Source: an uncultured Clostridium sp. (lineage in GTDB: Bacteria > Bacillota > Clostridia > Lachnospirales > Lachnospiraceae). Taken from it: a stretch of DNA of 58,621 nt. Location: contig URFM01000018.1 of NCBI GenBank assembly GCA_900547035.1, forward strand, positions 1 to 58,621, written 5' to 3'. Numbering within the stretch: position 1 is the stretch's first letter; the number at the start of each line of letters is the position of its first letter. Under the pieces are notes generated by a model. That model was not told the DNA's origin and ran no database searches. It saw only the letters and a program-made list of their open reading frames with translations. The translations under genes were made by a program, and so were the position numbers. Positions 51,698-58,621 of this stretch are shown piece after piece.

Positions 51698-52435
51698 ATG
51701 GCAGCTGCCCGATATAACGACATTCTAAAAGACCTGAAGCAAAAAATTGAAAGCGGCGAATACCCCTGCCGTTCCCTCCTGCCCTCGGAAAATACCCTGA
51801 CGGGAATTTTTAAATGTTCCCGGAACACCGTCCGCAGAGCCATCTCCATTCTGGTGAAAATGGGATATGTCCAGGCCATACACGGCAAGGGGGTCATCGT
51901 CATTTATCAGCCCAGAAAGCAGGCGGTCTTCACCATCGGACAGATTGAGTCCTTCCAGGAATCGGCCCGCAAAAATGCCCTGGACTCCCGGACAGAGGTG
52001 ATCCGCTTTGACGAGCTGACCGTGGACCAGAAGATGAGCGCCAAATCCGGCTTTGCCGTTGGAGCTGTGGTGTTCTACATTCTGCGAGTCCGCTACGTGA
52101 ACAACAAGGCGGTGATCCTGGATGTAAACATGTTCTTAAAATCCGTTATGCCGGATCTGACTCCAGAAATTGCCTCCCGTTCCATTTATAATTACCTGGA
52201 AAATGAACTTCACATGTCCATTGTCACCAGCAAGCGCCGCTTTACCGTGGAACACATTACGGAAATCGACGAGAAGTACCTGAATTTGGACGTCAACGAC
52301 TTCAACTGCCTGGCCGTAGTGGCCAGCCAGACTTACAACTCCGACGGGGTGCAGTTTGAGTATACCTGCTCCAGACACCGGCCGGACTATTTCAGCTTTG
52401 AGGAGACGGCTACCCGGCATTCGGACGGAGCGTGA
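51698..52435 (+). CDS. GntR-family (HutC-type, UTRA) transcriptional regulator
   Basis: A 245-residue regulator. The N-terminal winged helix (KIESGEYPCRSLLPSENTLTGIFKCSRNTVRRAISILVKMGYV) is typical of GntR, and the C-terminal 160 residues form a UTRA ligand-binding domain as in TreR and HutC. GGAGG precedes the ATG. It lies upstream of and in the same direction as fumC, though fumC has its own promoter. Its ligand may be a sugar phosphate, from family knowledge, but nothing here names it. Confidence 0.85.
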   Translation: MAAARYNDILKDLKQKIESGEYPCRSLLPSENTLTGIFKCSRNTVRRAISILVKMGYVQAIHGKGVIVIYQPRKQAVFTIGQIESFQESARKNALDSRTEVIRFDELTVDQKMSAKSGFAVGAVVFYILRVRYVNNKAVILDVNMFLKSVMPDLTPEIASRSIYNYLENELHMSIVTSKRRFTVEHITEIDEKYLNLDVNDFNCLAVVASQTYNSDGVQFEYTCSRHRPDYFSFEETATRHSDGA

Positions 52436-52495
52436 CGGAAGTGCGGTCATTCCGAAGGGCTAAATGAAAATTCATAGCCGTTCAATATTTCTGAA

Positions 52496-52524
52496 TTGAA
52501 ACACACCTCCTTTTGGATTATACT
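52496..52524 (+). promoter_or_regulatory. Promoter of fumC
   Basis: TTGAAA and TATACT are spaced by 17 bp. An imperfect hairpin (CAGTC pairing with GACTG around a GGCCGAAGCC core) lies in the 60-nt leader before the ribosome site. Confidence 0.7.
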
Positions 52525-52589
52525 GGTTTTAGCACAGTCTCGGGGCCGAAGCCTCAGGGACTGCAAACCCATAAAAAGGAGGTTTTTTC

Positions 52590-53954
52590 GTGGAATTTCG
52601 AGTTGAGCACGATTCTATGGGCGAAGTAAAGGTTCCAGCCGACAAATATTGGGGAGCCCAGACCCAGAGAAGCTATGAAAATTTTAAAATTGGAATTGAG
52701 AAAATTCCCATGGAAATCATCCGCGCCTTCGCCATCTTAAAGAAGGCCGCCGCCATGGCAAACCATCGTCTGGGGAAGCTGGACGAAAGACGTCTTCAGG
52801 TCATTTCTCAGGTCTGCGACGAAATCCTGGAGGGGAAGCTGGACGCCCATTTCCCCCTTGCCGTATGGCAGACCGGAAGCGGCACCCAGTCCAACATGAA
52901 CGTCAACGAGGTTATCGCCGGAAGAGGAAATGAAATCGCCGGCGAGAAGCTCATCCACCCCAACGACCACGCCAACATGTCCCAGAGTTCCAACGACACT
53001 TTCCCCACCGCCATGCACATCGCCGCAGCGATGGAGATTGAGGACAAGCTTATTCCTGCCATCGACCTTCTTTCCGCCACCTTTGGCCGTTTAATGGAGG
53101 AAAACGAGGGCATCATCAAAACAGGACGCACCCATCTCCAGGATGCCACTCCCATCACTTTTTCCCAGGAAATCAGCGGATGGAAAAATATGCTGGATAA
53201 GTCTAAGGAAATGATTTCCCTGAGTCTGAAGGGCTTAAAGGAACTGGCTCTGGGCGGAACCGCCGTAGGGACGGGCCTTAATGCCCCGGAGGGCTTTGAC
53301 CGGGAGGTGGCTGCCGCCGTTTCTTCTCTCACGGGCAAAGATTTCATCACCGCTCCCAACAAATTTCACTCCCTCACCAGCAAGGACGAGCTGGTATTCG
53401 CCCATGGCGCTCTCAAAGGACTGGCCGCGAACCTGATGAAAATTGCCAACGATGTGCGCTGGCTCTCCAGCGGCCCCCGCTGCGGCCTGGGAGAAATCTT
53501 CATCCCGGAAAATGAGCCCGGCAGTTCCATTATGCCCGGTAAGGTGAATCCTACCCAGTGCGAGGCTATGACCATGGTAGCCGTCCAGGTGATGGCCAAC
53601 GATGTGGCCGTAGGCATGTCCGCCTCCCAGGGGAATTTTGAGCTGAATGTTTTCATGCCGGTGTGCATCTACAATTTCCTTCAGTCCGTCCGCCTGCTGA
53701 CCGACGTTCTGATTTCCTTCAACAACAACTGCGCGGTAGGAATCCGTCCCAACCGGGAAAAGATGAGTGAGAATCTCCACCGCTCCCTGATGTTGGTGAC
53801 CTGCCTCAATCCCTACATCGGATATGAGAACGCCGCCAAAACTGCCAAGAAGGCCTATGCTGAGAACATTTCCTTAAAGGAGGCCTGTGTCTCCCTGGGA
53901 TTTTTGACGGAAGAGGAATTTGACAAGGTATTTCTGCCGGAGAAGATGGTCTGA
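52590..53954 (+). CDS. fumC: Class II fumarate hydratase
   Basis: A 454-residue iron-free fumarase converting fumarate and malate. The signature GSSIMPGKVNPTQ is intact, with TGSGTQSNMNVNEV and GRTHLQDATPI nearby. The start is GTG with AAGGAGG at ideal distance. It is followed by malic enzyme after 135 bp, giving a fumarate-malate-pyruvate route. The intergenic space holds a repeat copy that may act as an attenuator. Confidence 0.96.
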   Translation: MEFRVEHDSMGEVKVPADKYWGAQTQRSYENFKIGIEKIPMEIIRAFAILKKAAAMANHRLGKLDERRLQVISQVCDEILEGKLDAHFPLAVWQTGSGTQSNMNVNEVIAGRGNEIAGEKLIHPNDHANMSQSSNDTFPTAMHIAAAMEIEDKLIPAIDLLSATFGRLMEENEGIIKTGRTHLQDATPITFSQEISGWKNMLDKSKEMISLSLKGLKELALGGTAVGTGLNAPEGFDREVAAAVSSLTGKDFITAPNKFHSLTSKDELVFAHGALKGLAANLMKIANDVRWLSSGPRCGLGEIFIPENEPGSSIMPGKVNPTQCEAMTMVAVQVMANDVAVGMSASQGNFELNVFMPVCIYNFLQSVRLLTDVLISFNNNCAVGIRPNREKMSENLHRSLMLVTCLNPYIGYENAAKTAKKAYAENISLKEACVSLGFLTEEEFDKVFLPEKMV

Positions 53955-54019
53955 GGGTACTGCGCGGACAGATCGCTCGCTTCCGGATACTGAAATCTAA
54001 TATTTTCCATAACAGCTCA

Positions 54020-54051
54020 GGCCGGACAAGAAGATGGGCCGTCCTGAACAG
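54020..54051 (+). repeat. Structured intergenic element, copy B
   Basis: GGCCGGACAAGAAGAT then GCCGTCCTGAACAG, matching copy A at 50389-50438. CAGGCCGG and CCGTCCTG can pair imperfectly. It is in the fumC to malic enzyme gap. Confidence 0.5.
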
Positions 54052-54089
54052 ATACTATTTTCACAAATTGCGTAAGGAGGATTTTTCAC

Positions 54090-55259
54090 ATGGATATCAA
54101 TCAGGCTTCACTGGAAATGCATTATCAGCTTAAGGGAAAAATCGAAGTGGTTTCCCGGAAAAAAATCGAGACCAGGGAGGATTTGTCCCTGGCCTACACC
54201 CCCGGAGTCGCGGAGCCTTGCCGGGTCATTGCCAAGGATTATGAGCAGTCCTTTAAGCTGACCCGCCGCTCCAATCTGGTGGCGGTTATTACAGACGGAA
54301 CCGCCGTCCTGGGCCTGGGCGACATCGGTCCCGCCGCCGGTATGCCGGTTATGGAGGGAAAATGCGCCCTGTTCAAGGAATTCGCCGATGTGGACGCCTT
54401 CCCCCTGTGCATCGATTCCAAGGATACGGATACCATTGTTCAGACCATCTATCTGATTTCCAAGAGCTTCGGCGGCATCAATCTGGAGGACATCGCCGCT
54501 CCCCGCTGCTTTGAAATCGAGCGCCGTTTAAAGGAGCTCTGCGACATCCCCGTATTCCACGACGACCAGCACGGGACCGCCATCGTGGTGGCGGCGGCCT
54601 TAATCAACGCCATCAAAGTGACGGGCAAACAGATGGGCGAGCTTCGCATCGTCATCAACGGGGCTGGCGCAGCGGGCATCGCCATCGGAAAGCTGCTCAT
54701 CAGCATGGGCTTCGGCAATGTAATCATGTGCGATATCAACGGCGTCATCTGCGAGGGAGACGAGGGCTTAAATCCCGGCCAGGAGGAAATCTCCCACATC
54801 AGCAACTTAGCTCACGAGCACGGCAAGCTGGCGGACGCTATGAAGGAGGCCGACGTATTCATCGGCGTATCCCGCCCCGGTCTGGTGACTAAGGAGATGG
54901 TGGCGTCTATGAATCAGGGTATCGTATTCGCCATGGCAAATCCCACCCCGGAGATTATGCCGGAGGAGGCCAAAGCCGGCGGCGCAGCTATTGTAGGAAC
55001 CGGACGCTCCGATTACCCCAACCAGATTAACAATGTGCTGGTGTTCCCCGGCGTCTTCAAGGGCGCTCTGTCCGTGCGGGCCAGAGAGATTACCGAGAGC
55101 ATGAAGCAGCGGGCCGCCTACGCCATCGCCGGCATCATCCCCGACGAGGAGCTGAATGCGGAGAATATCATTCCCTCCCCCTTAAATAAGGCGGTAGCCG
55201 ATGTGGTTGCCAAGGCAGTAGCGGACACGGCGGTGGAAGAGGGGATTGCGAGGGAATAG
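54090..55259 (+). CDS. NAD(P)-dependent malic enzyme
   Basis: A 389-residue enzyme of the short bacterial malic enzyme type, oxidatively decarboxylating malate to pyruvate. The N-terminal [12 protein letters not shown], the metal site [17 protein letters not shown] and FHDDQHGTA, and the nucleotide motif [15 protein letters not shown] are visible. AAGGAGG precedes the ATG. With fumC it can feed fumarate or malate to pyruvate and supply reducing power. Confidence 0.94.
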   Translation: MDINQASLEMHYQLKGKIEVVSRKKIETREDLSLAYTPGVAEPCRVIAKDYEQSFKLTRRSNLVAVITDGTAVLGLGDIGPAAGMPVMEGKCALFKEFADVDAFPLCIDSKDTDTIVQTIYLISKSFGGINLEDIAAPRCFEIERRLKELCDIPVFHDDQHGTAIVVAAALINAIKVTGKQMGELRIVINGAGAAGIAIGKLLISMGFGNVIMCDINGVICEGDEGLNPGQEEISHISNLAHEHGKLADAMKEADVFIGVSRPGLVTKEMVASMNQGIVFAMANPTPEIMPEEAKAGGAAIVGTGRSDYPNQINNVLVFPGVFKGALSVRAREITESMKQRAAYAIAGIIPDEELNAENIIPSPLNKAVADVVAKAVADTAVEEGIARE

Positions 55260-55285
55260 ATTTGTAAAAGAGAGGGAGGAGCCTG

Positions 55286-57550
55286 ATGTTGGAACAGAAG
55301 TTGCACAGACAGCTGCGGCATGCCGCAGTCCTGACCGCCTGTGTGGGCGCGGTGATCCTGCTGGTAGGACTCGGACTGGCCGGATATTTATACGGCATCC
55401 GCCGCCAGGCCCAGAGAGAGAGGGCGATCGCTGAGGCTGAGGAATATCGTTCACGCATCCGAAAGCAGCTGCAGGCTGATTTTAAAACCTTGGCAGCCCT
55501 TTCAGCCTTCATTGGCCCTGAGGAGGCTGATGATCTCCATGCCCTGGCGTCCCAAATCAGTCAGGCTCAAAATTACTGTGATTTTGTGAACGTGGTCTAT
55601 TTTAACCGCGATGGCAGGGGAGTCATCTGCGGGCGCGATGATTCTGTCATTGTGGATGCCTCCTTCGATGATCTCTCCTCCCAAGGACGCTACAGCATAG
55701 AGCAGGCTCTGGCAGGGCAGAACTTCATTTCTAAGCTGTTTAACAGCGAGATCACCCAGATGATTGTATTTGTATACAGCGTACCTGTGTACAGCGATGG
55801 CGAACTGATTGGTGCTCTGGCCGCCAGCGACCATATCGAGATTTTCTCCGATATTCTCTCAGGCAACACTGTTTTGGGCGGCAGGGGATACATCCATATG
55901 ATTAATTCCCAGGGACAATTTCTGATCCGCTCGCCCCACACCGTAGTACGTGAAGAACTTCCGTCTATTTTCGACGGGCCTTATTTGTCCCAAAGCTCCC
56001 GTACTCAAGTGCAGGAGGCCCTGGATAACCAGCAGCAGCTCTTCTCAACCTTCCGCTATGAAGGACACGAATATCCTTTCCTGCTTGAACCGGTTGGCAT
56101 AAACAACTGGTACCTGTTCTGCGTAAGTACCGGAAGCGGGGAGGCTGCCTATATGGAGCGCACCATGTCTGTCATCCAGGCAATGCTGGCGGCGGTAGCT
56201 CTGCTGCTGATCTTTTTCATGATCTACGGCTATCGCCTTCTGCACAGTTCCAACCAAAAGCTTCTGCAGCTGGCTTATCGTGATTCGCTCACCGGCGCTG
56301 AAAACATGGTCCGCTTCACCCAGCGGCTGACTTCGTCCCTGGAAGAAGGCCGCGGATGCGTAGCGGCCTTGAACCTGCGCCAATTTCCATTTCTCACAGA
56401 GCTGTTTGGCCGCAAAAGAACCGAACAGCTGCTGTGCCGCATCAAAGAAATTCTCGACGAACATGTGCAGGACAACGAATTTTTTTGCCGGGATACGGAG
56501 GATCGTTTTTACCTGTTCCTGCGTCAGACCGATCCGGACATCATCCGCGCCCGTCTGAAAAGTCTGTCAGCGGACATTGAACAGTATCCCATGGGCAGCA
56601 GCACTGATTACCGGCTGGCAGTGTACTGCGGTGTTACCATTGCTGATGAGGGAGCTGATGCCCGTCAGGAATCGGAGGCTATGCTTACGCGCATCCATTT
56701 CGCTCTGGACAAAGCCCAGGGCGGGCACAGCAGCACCATCTGGTTTTTTGACACAGAGCTTCACAAGCAGGAGGAGCTGGAAAACTATATTGAGAGCCAT
56801 ATGCAAAATGCCCTGGCAAAGGAAGAGTTTAAACTGTATCTGCAGCCAAAAATTCGTCTGGAAGACGGAAAACTCTATGGAGCGGAAGCTCTGGTTCGCT
56901 GGCAGACAGGCGACGGGCGTACCGTATATCCCAATCAGTTCATCCCTCTGTTCGAGCGCAATGGCTTCTGTGTGGAATTGGATCTATACATGGTAGAACA
57001 AGCCTGCCGGCACCTGCGTGCGTGGATGGACCGTGGACTTTCTCCCGTTCCCATCTCCGTCAATCAGTCAAAATTGCTGTTTTTCCAAGCCGACTATGTT
57101 TCAAGGCTCACCCAGCTGCTGGAAACCTATCAGGTATCCCCAACACTGATTATTTTGGAAATCCTGGAGGGGCTGGCTCTGGAAAATGTGGAGGAATTAA
57201 ACGCTAAAATCAGCCAGCTGCAAGCTATCGGTTTCCGGGTCTCGCTGGACGATTTTGGCAGCGGCTATTCCTCCCTCAATACTGTAGGCAAGCTGCAGAT
57301 CGACGAAATCAAGCTGGACCGCGCCTTTCTTCTGGACGCCGCAGACCGCAAGGGCCGCGTGCGCCTGATTATGGAGGAAACGGTGCGCATGGCCCAGCGT
57401 CTGGGAATCTCCACCGTGGCCGAAGGCGTGGAGACGCCGGAGGATGAGCAGCTGGTGCGCTCCATCGGCTGCGATGTGGGGCAGGGGTATCTTTACAGCC
57501 GGCCGCTGGCGGCTGGTGATTTTGATGAACGATATATGGCGGGGAGCTGA
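55286..57550 (+). CDS. Membrane c-di-GMP phosphodiesterase (dCache-like sensor, degenerate GGDEF, EAL)
   Basis: A 754-residue signalling protein. A membrane segment near residues 14-34 is followed by a roughly 255-residue extracellular sensor, probably dCache, and a second segment near 292-316. The GGDEF-type domain reads DTEDRF at the signature site, so it should not make c-di-GMP. The EAL domain keeps AEALVRW, ILEILEG, DDFGSGYSSL and VAEGVET, indicating an active phosphodiesterase. GGGAGGAG precedes the ATG. It starts 26 nt after malic enzyme, so cotranscription is possible. It may sense an organic acid (inference from context). Confidence 0.88.
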   Translation: MLEQKLHRQLRHAAVLTACVGAVILLVGLGLAGYLYGIRRQAQRERAIAEAEEYRSRIRKQLQADFKTLAALSAFIGPEEADDLHALASQISQAQNYCDFVNVVYFNRDGRGVICGRDDSVIVDASFDDLSSQGRYSIEQALAGQNFISKLFNSEITQMIVFVYSVPVYSDGELIGALAASDHIEIFSDILSGNTVLGGRGYIHMINSQGQFLIRSPHTVVREELPSIFDGPYLSQSSRTQVQEALDNQQQLFSTFRYEGHEYPFLLEPVGINNWYLFCVSTGSGEAAYMERTMSVIQAMLAAVALLLIFFMIYGYRLLHSSNQKLLQLAYRDSLTGAENMVRFTQRLTSSLEEGRGCVAALNLRQFPFLTELFGRKRTEQLLCRIKEILDEHVQDNEFFCRDTEDRFYLFLRQTDPDIIRARLKSLSADIEQYPMGSSTDYRLAVYCGVTIADEGADARQESEAMLTRIHFALDKAQGGHSSTIWFFDTELHKQEELENYIESHMQNALAKEEFKLYLQPKIRLEDGKLYGAEALVRWQTGDGRTVYPNQFIPLFERNGFCVELDLYMVEQACRHLRAWMDRGLSPVPISVNQSKLLFFQADYVSRLTQLLETYQVSPTLIILEILEGLALENVEELNAKISQLQAIGFRVSLDDFGSGYSSLNTVGKLQIDEIKLDRAFLLDAADRKGRVRLIMEETVRMAQRLGISTVAEGVETPEDEQLVRSIGCDVGQGYLYSRPLAAGDFDERYMAGS

Positions 57551-57565
57551 GGATTTGTTGCGGGT

Positions 57566-58459
57566 TCAATTATCCGAAAAGTAATCGCTGTCAATGCGCT
57601 TAATCCGATAGACCTTCTGGGTAGAAACGCCCAAATCGTACTCAATCATCAATTCCGTCAGCTTTCTCCCATCTACCAGAATGATATGCTGGGCGTCCGC
57701 AAACTCCTGGGCGCCTTTTGAAAATCTGGCAGTTGTAATAAACAGGCCTTTTTCAATCCTGGGCGGCCCCATCATGGCTCCGGCGAACTTTTGAATCTCA
57801 GGCTTCCCGATGGTCACACCCGGGTCCCAGCGCTTCGCCTGTATGTAAATCAGGCTGAATCCCAGCTTATCCTCATGGATTACGCCGTCAATCCCATTAT
57901 CTCCGCTGACTTTCGTCACAAAACCATCACCGTAGTTCATGGATTTCATTAAATCCACTACCAGATTTTCAAAAAAGGCCGCAGACTGATTCATGATTTC
58001 TGTCAAAAGGTCATCCGCCAGTTCCTCGTTGATTGTCCTGTATACACGCTCAAATGTTTCCTGGGGCGTCTCCGTACTGTCCTCTTCCGCCAGCACGGGA
58101 GGGGTTTGTGCAGTATGCCGCTTTTGAAATCTGGCAAATTCAGGAGACTGCTTTAAAAGAAGTTCATTTGTCACGGGAATCCCGCTTTCCAGCATGCGTT
58201 TTCCCTCCGGCGTAATCACCACATGAGCCCGCTGAGGCGATTCTACCAGCCCTGCCTTTTTCAGGTATGTTTTCGCCCATCCAATCCGGTTATCGTAAAC
58301 TGTCTGCGTACCGCTGGGAAGACGTTCCGACAATTCCTCCTCTGTGAGAGACATGGCCCGGGAAACCTTTTCCTTAATCTCCTTCATAGTATAGACATTC
58401 CCGTCCTGGATGGCAGTGAGAAGCGGGATATAGAGTTCGTTGTATTTTGGAAGCGGCAT
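57566..58459 (-). CDS. Mrr-family restriction endonuclease
   Basis: A 297-residue protein. The N-terminal 95 residues form an Mrr N-type winged helix (PKYNELYIPLLTAIQDGNVYTMKEIKEKV). The C-terminal half is the PD-(D/E)XK nuclease: SGDNGIDGVIHEDKLGFSLIYIQAKRW, with the D and QxK residues intact. It cleaves modified DNA in characterised members. It is a solitary gene with no methyltransferase, as expected of a type IV enzyme. It converges on the phosphodiesterase gene with a 15-nt gap. Confidence 0.87.
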   Translation of the reverse strand: MPLPKYNELYIPLLTAIQDGNVYTMKEIKEKVSRAMSLTEEELSERLPSGTQTVYDNRIGWAKTYLKKAGLVESPQRAHVVITPEGKRMLESGIPVTNELLLKQSPEFARFQKRHTAQTPPVLAEEDSTETPQETFERVYRTINEELADDLLTEIMNQSAAFFENLVVDLMKSMNYGDGFVTKVSGDNGIDGVIHEDKLGFSLIYIQAKRWDPGVTIGKPEIQKFAGAMMGPPRIEKGLFITTARFSKGAQEFADAQHIILVDGRKLTELMIEYDLGVSTQKVYRIKRIDSDYFSDN

Positions 58460-58621
58460 CGTTTTCTCCTCTTTTCATAAAGTTTTTGGATTGCAAGGTA
58501 TAAAGGGGCTGCATATATTGTTGTCCGGCAAATTAGCTGAGGCTCCATCCGTCAGATTAGATGAAACTTTTAATCCGGTTGAAAGAAGGAACATTCACAT
58601 TAGCGGATGCTGCTGCGGCAG

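Noticed and set aside
58460..58621. Plus-strand frame starting ATG at 58561 and a minus-strand frame ending near 58557 (ending SFNRIKSFI)
   Set aside because: The edge leaves too little to judge; the plus start has no ribosome site. The minus-strand tail could be the end of a gene lying beyond the window, but cannot be supported.

Overview
The window reads as chromosome of an anaerobic, spore-forming Gram-positive bacterium of the Clostridia, most likely Lachnospiraceae. The grounds are strong AGGAGG-type ribosome sites, sigma-A promoters with 17-bp spacers, SpmA/SpmB and GerMN sporulation-type genes, a FabK-based fatty acid synthesis operon, an anaerobic ribonucleotide reductase activase, and a holB-ricT-trmN6-rsmI-abrB order resembling that of Bacillus. 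No rRNA, tRNA, CRISPR array or intact insertion sequence was seen.

Layout. 1-6.2 kb: tadA, an NrdG-type radical SAM activase, then a three-gene lantibiotic-immunity-type ABC exporter divergent from a response regulator and sensor kinase (CprABC-CprRK-like). 6.2-10.4 kb: a DUF6128-type protein, a sodium:solute symporter, a GerMN lipoprotein and a FabT-like MarR regulator. 10.4-13.2 kb: an overlapping MurL/MurD2-type pair for an alternative route to D-Glu in peptidoglycan. 13.4-18.4 kb: an Rpn-type nuclease, a tandem structured repeat, spmB, lrp-cysK and a MATE exporter. 18.4-28.7 kb: a tightly coupled six-gene operon (MoxR AAA+ ATPase, DUF5682, VWA protein, double-SWIM protein, a 107-residue protein, DUF4132), the most interesting system here. 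28.8-31.1 kb: spmA, a decayed AT-rich interval with a 330-bp element bounded by inverted repeats, and a YitT protein. 31.2-36.4 kb: a MerR regulator and a catabolic operon (M20 amidohydrolase, DUF5058 and a second membrane protein, thiazoline-carboxylate-hydrolase-like enzyme) beside a Crp/Fnr regulator, with a Crp-type site near -41.5 of the operon promoter. 36.5-47.05 kb: the eleven-gene fatty acid operon fabH-acpP-fabK-fabD-fabG-fabF-accB-fabZ-accC-accDA(fused)-fabK2, with a FabT-like palindrome at its promoter. 47.3-51.4 kb: abrB-like gene converging on rsmI, trmN6-like, ricT and holB. 51.7-58.6 kb: a GntR/UTRA regulator, fumC, malic enzyme, a membrane c-di-GMP phosphodiesterase and an Mrr-type endonuclease.

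How parts connect. The MarR protein near 10 kb is the plausible repressor of the fatty acid operon 37 kb away. The Crp/Fnr protein at 36 kb is the plausible activator of the adjacent amidohydrolase operon. The MoxR-to-DUF4132 genes share one promoter and overlap or nearly abut, so they probably act as one machine. The gene set and protein sizes recall the uncharacterised yehL-yehM-yehP-yehQ plus yehI/molR genes of Escherichia coli. All functional assignments come from reading motifs and recalled family knowledge; no searches were run.
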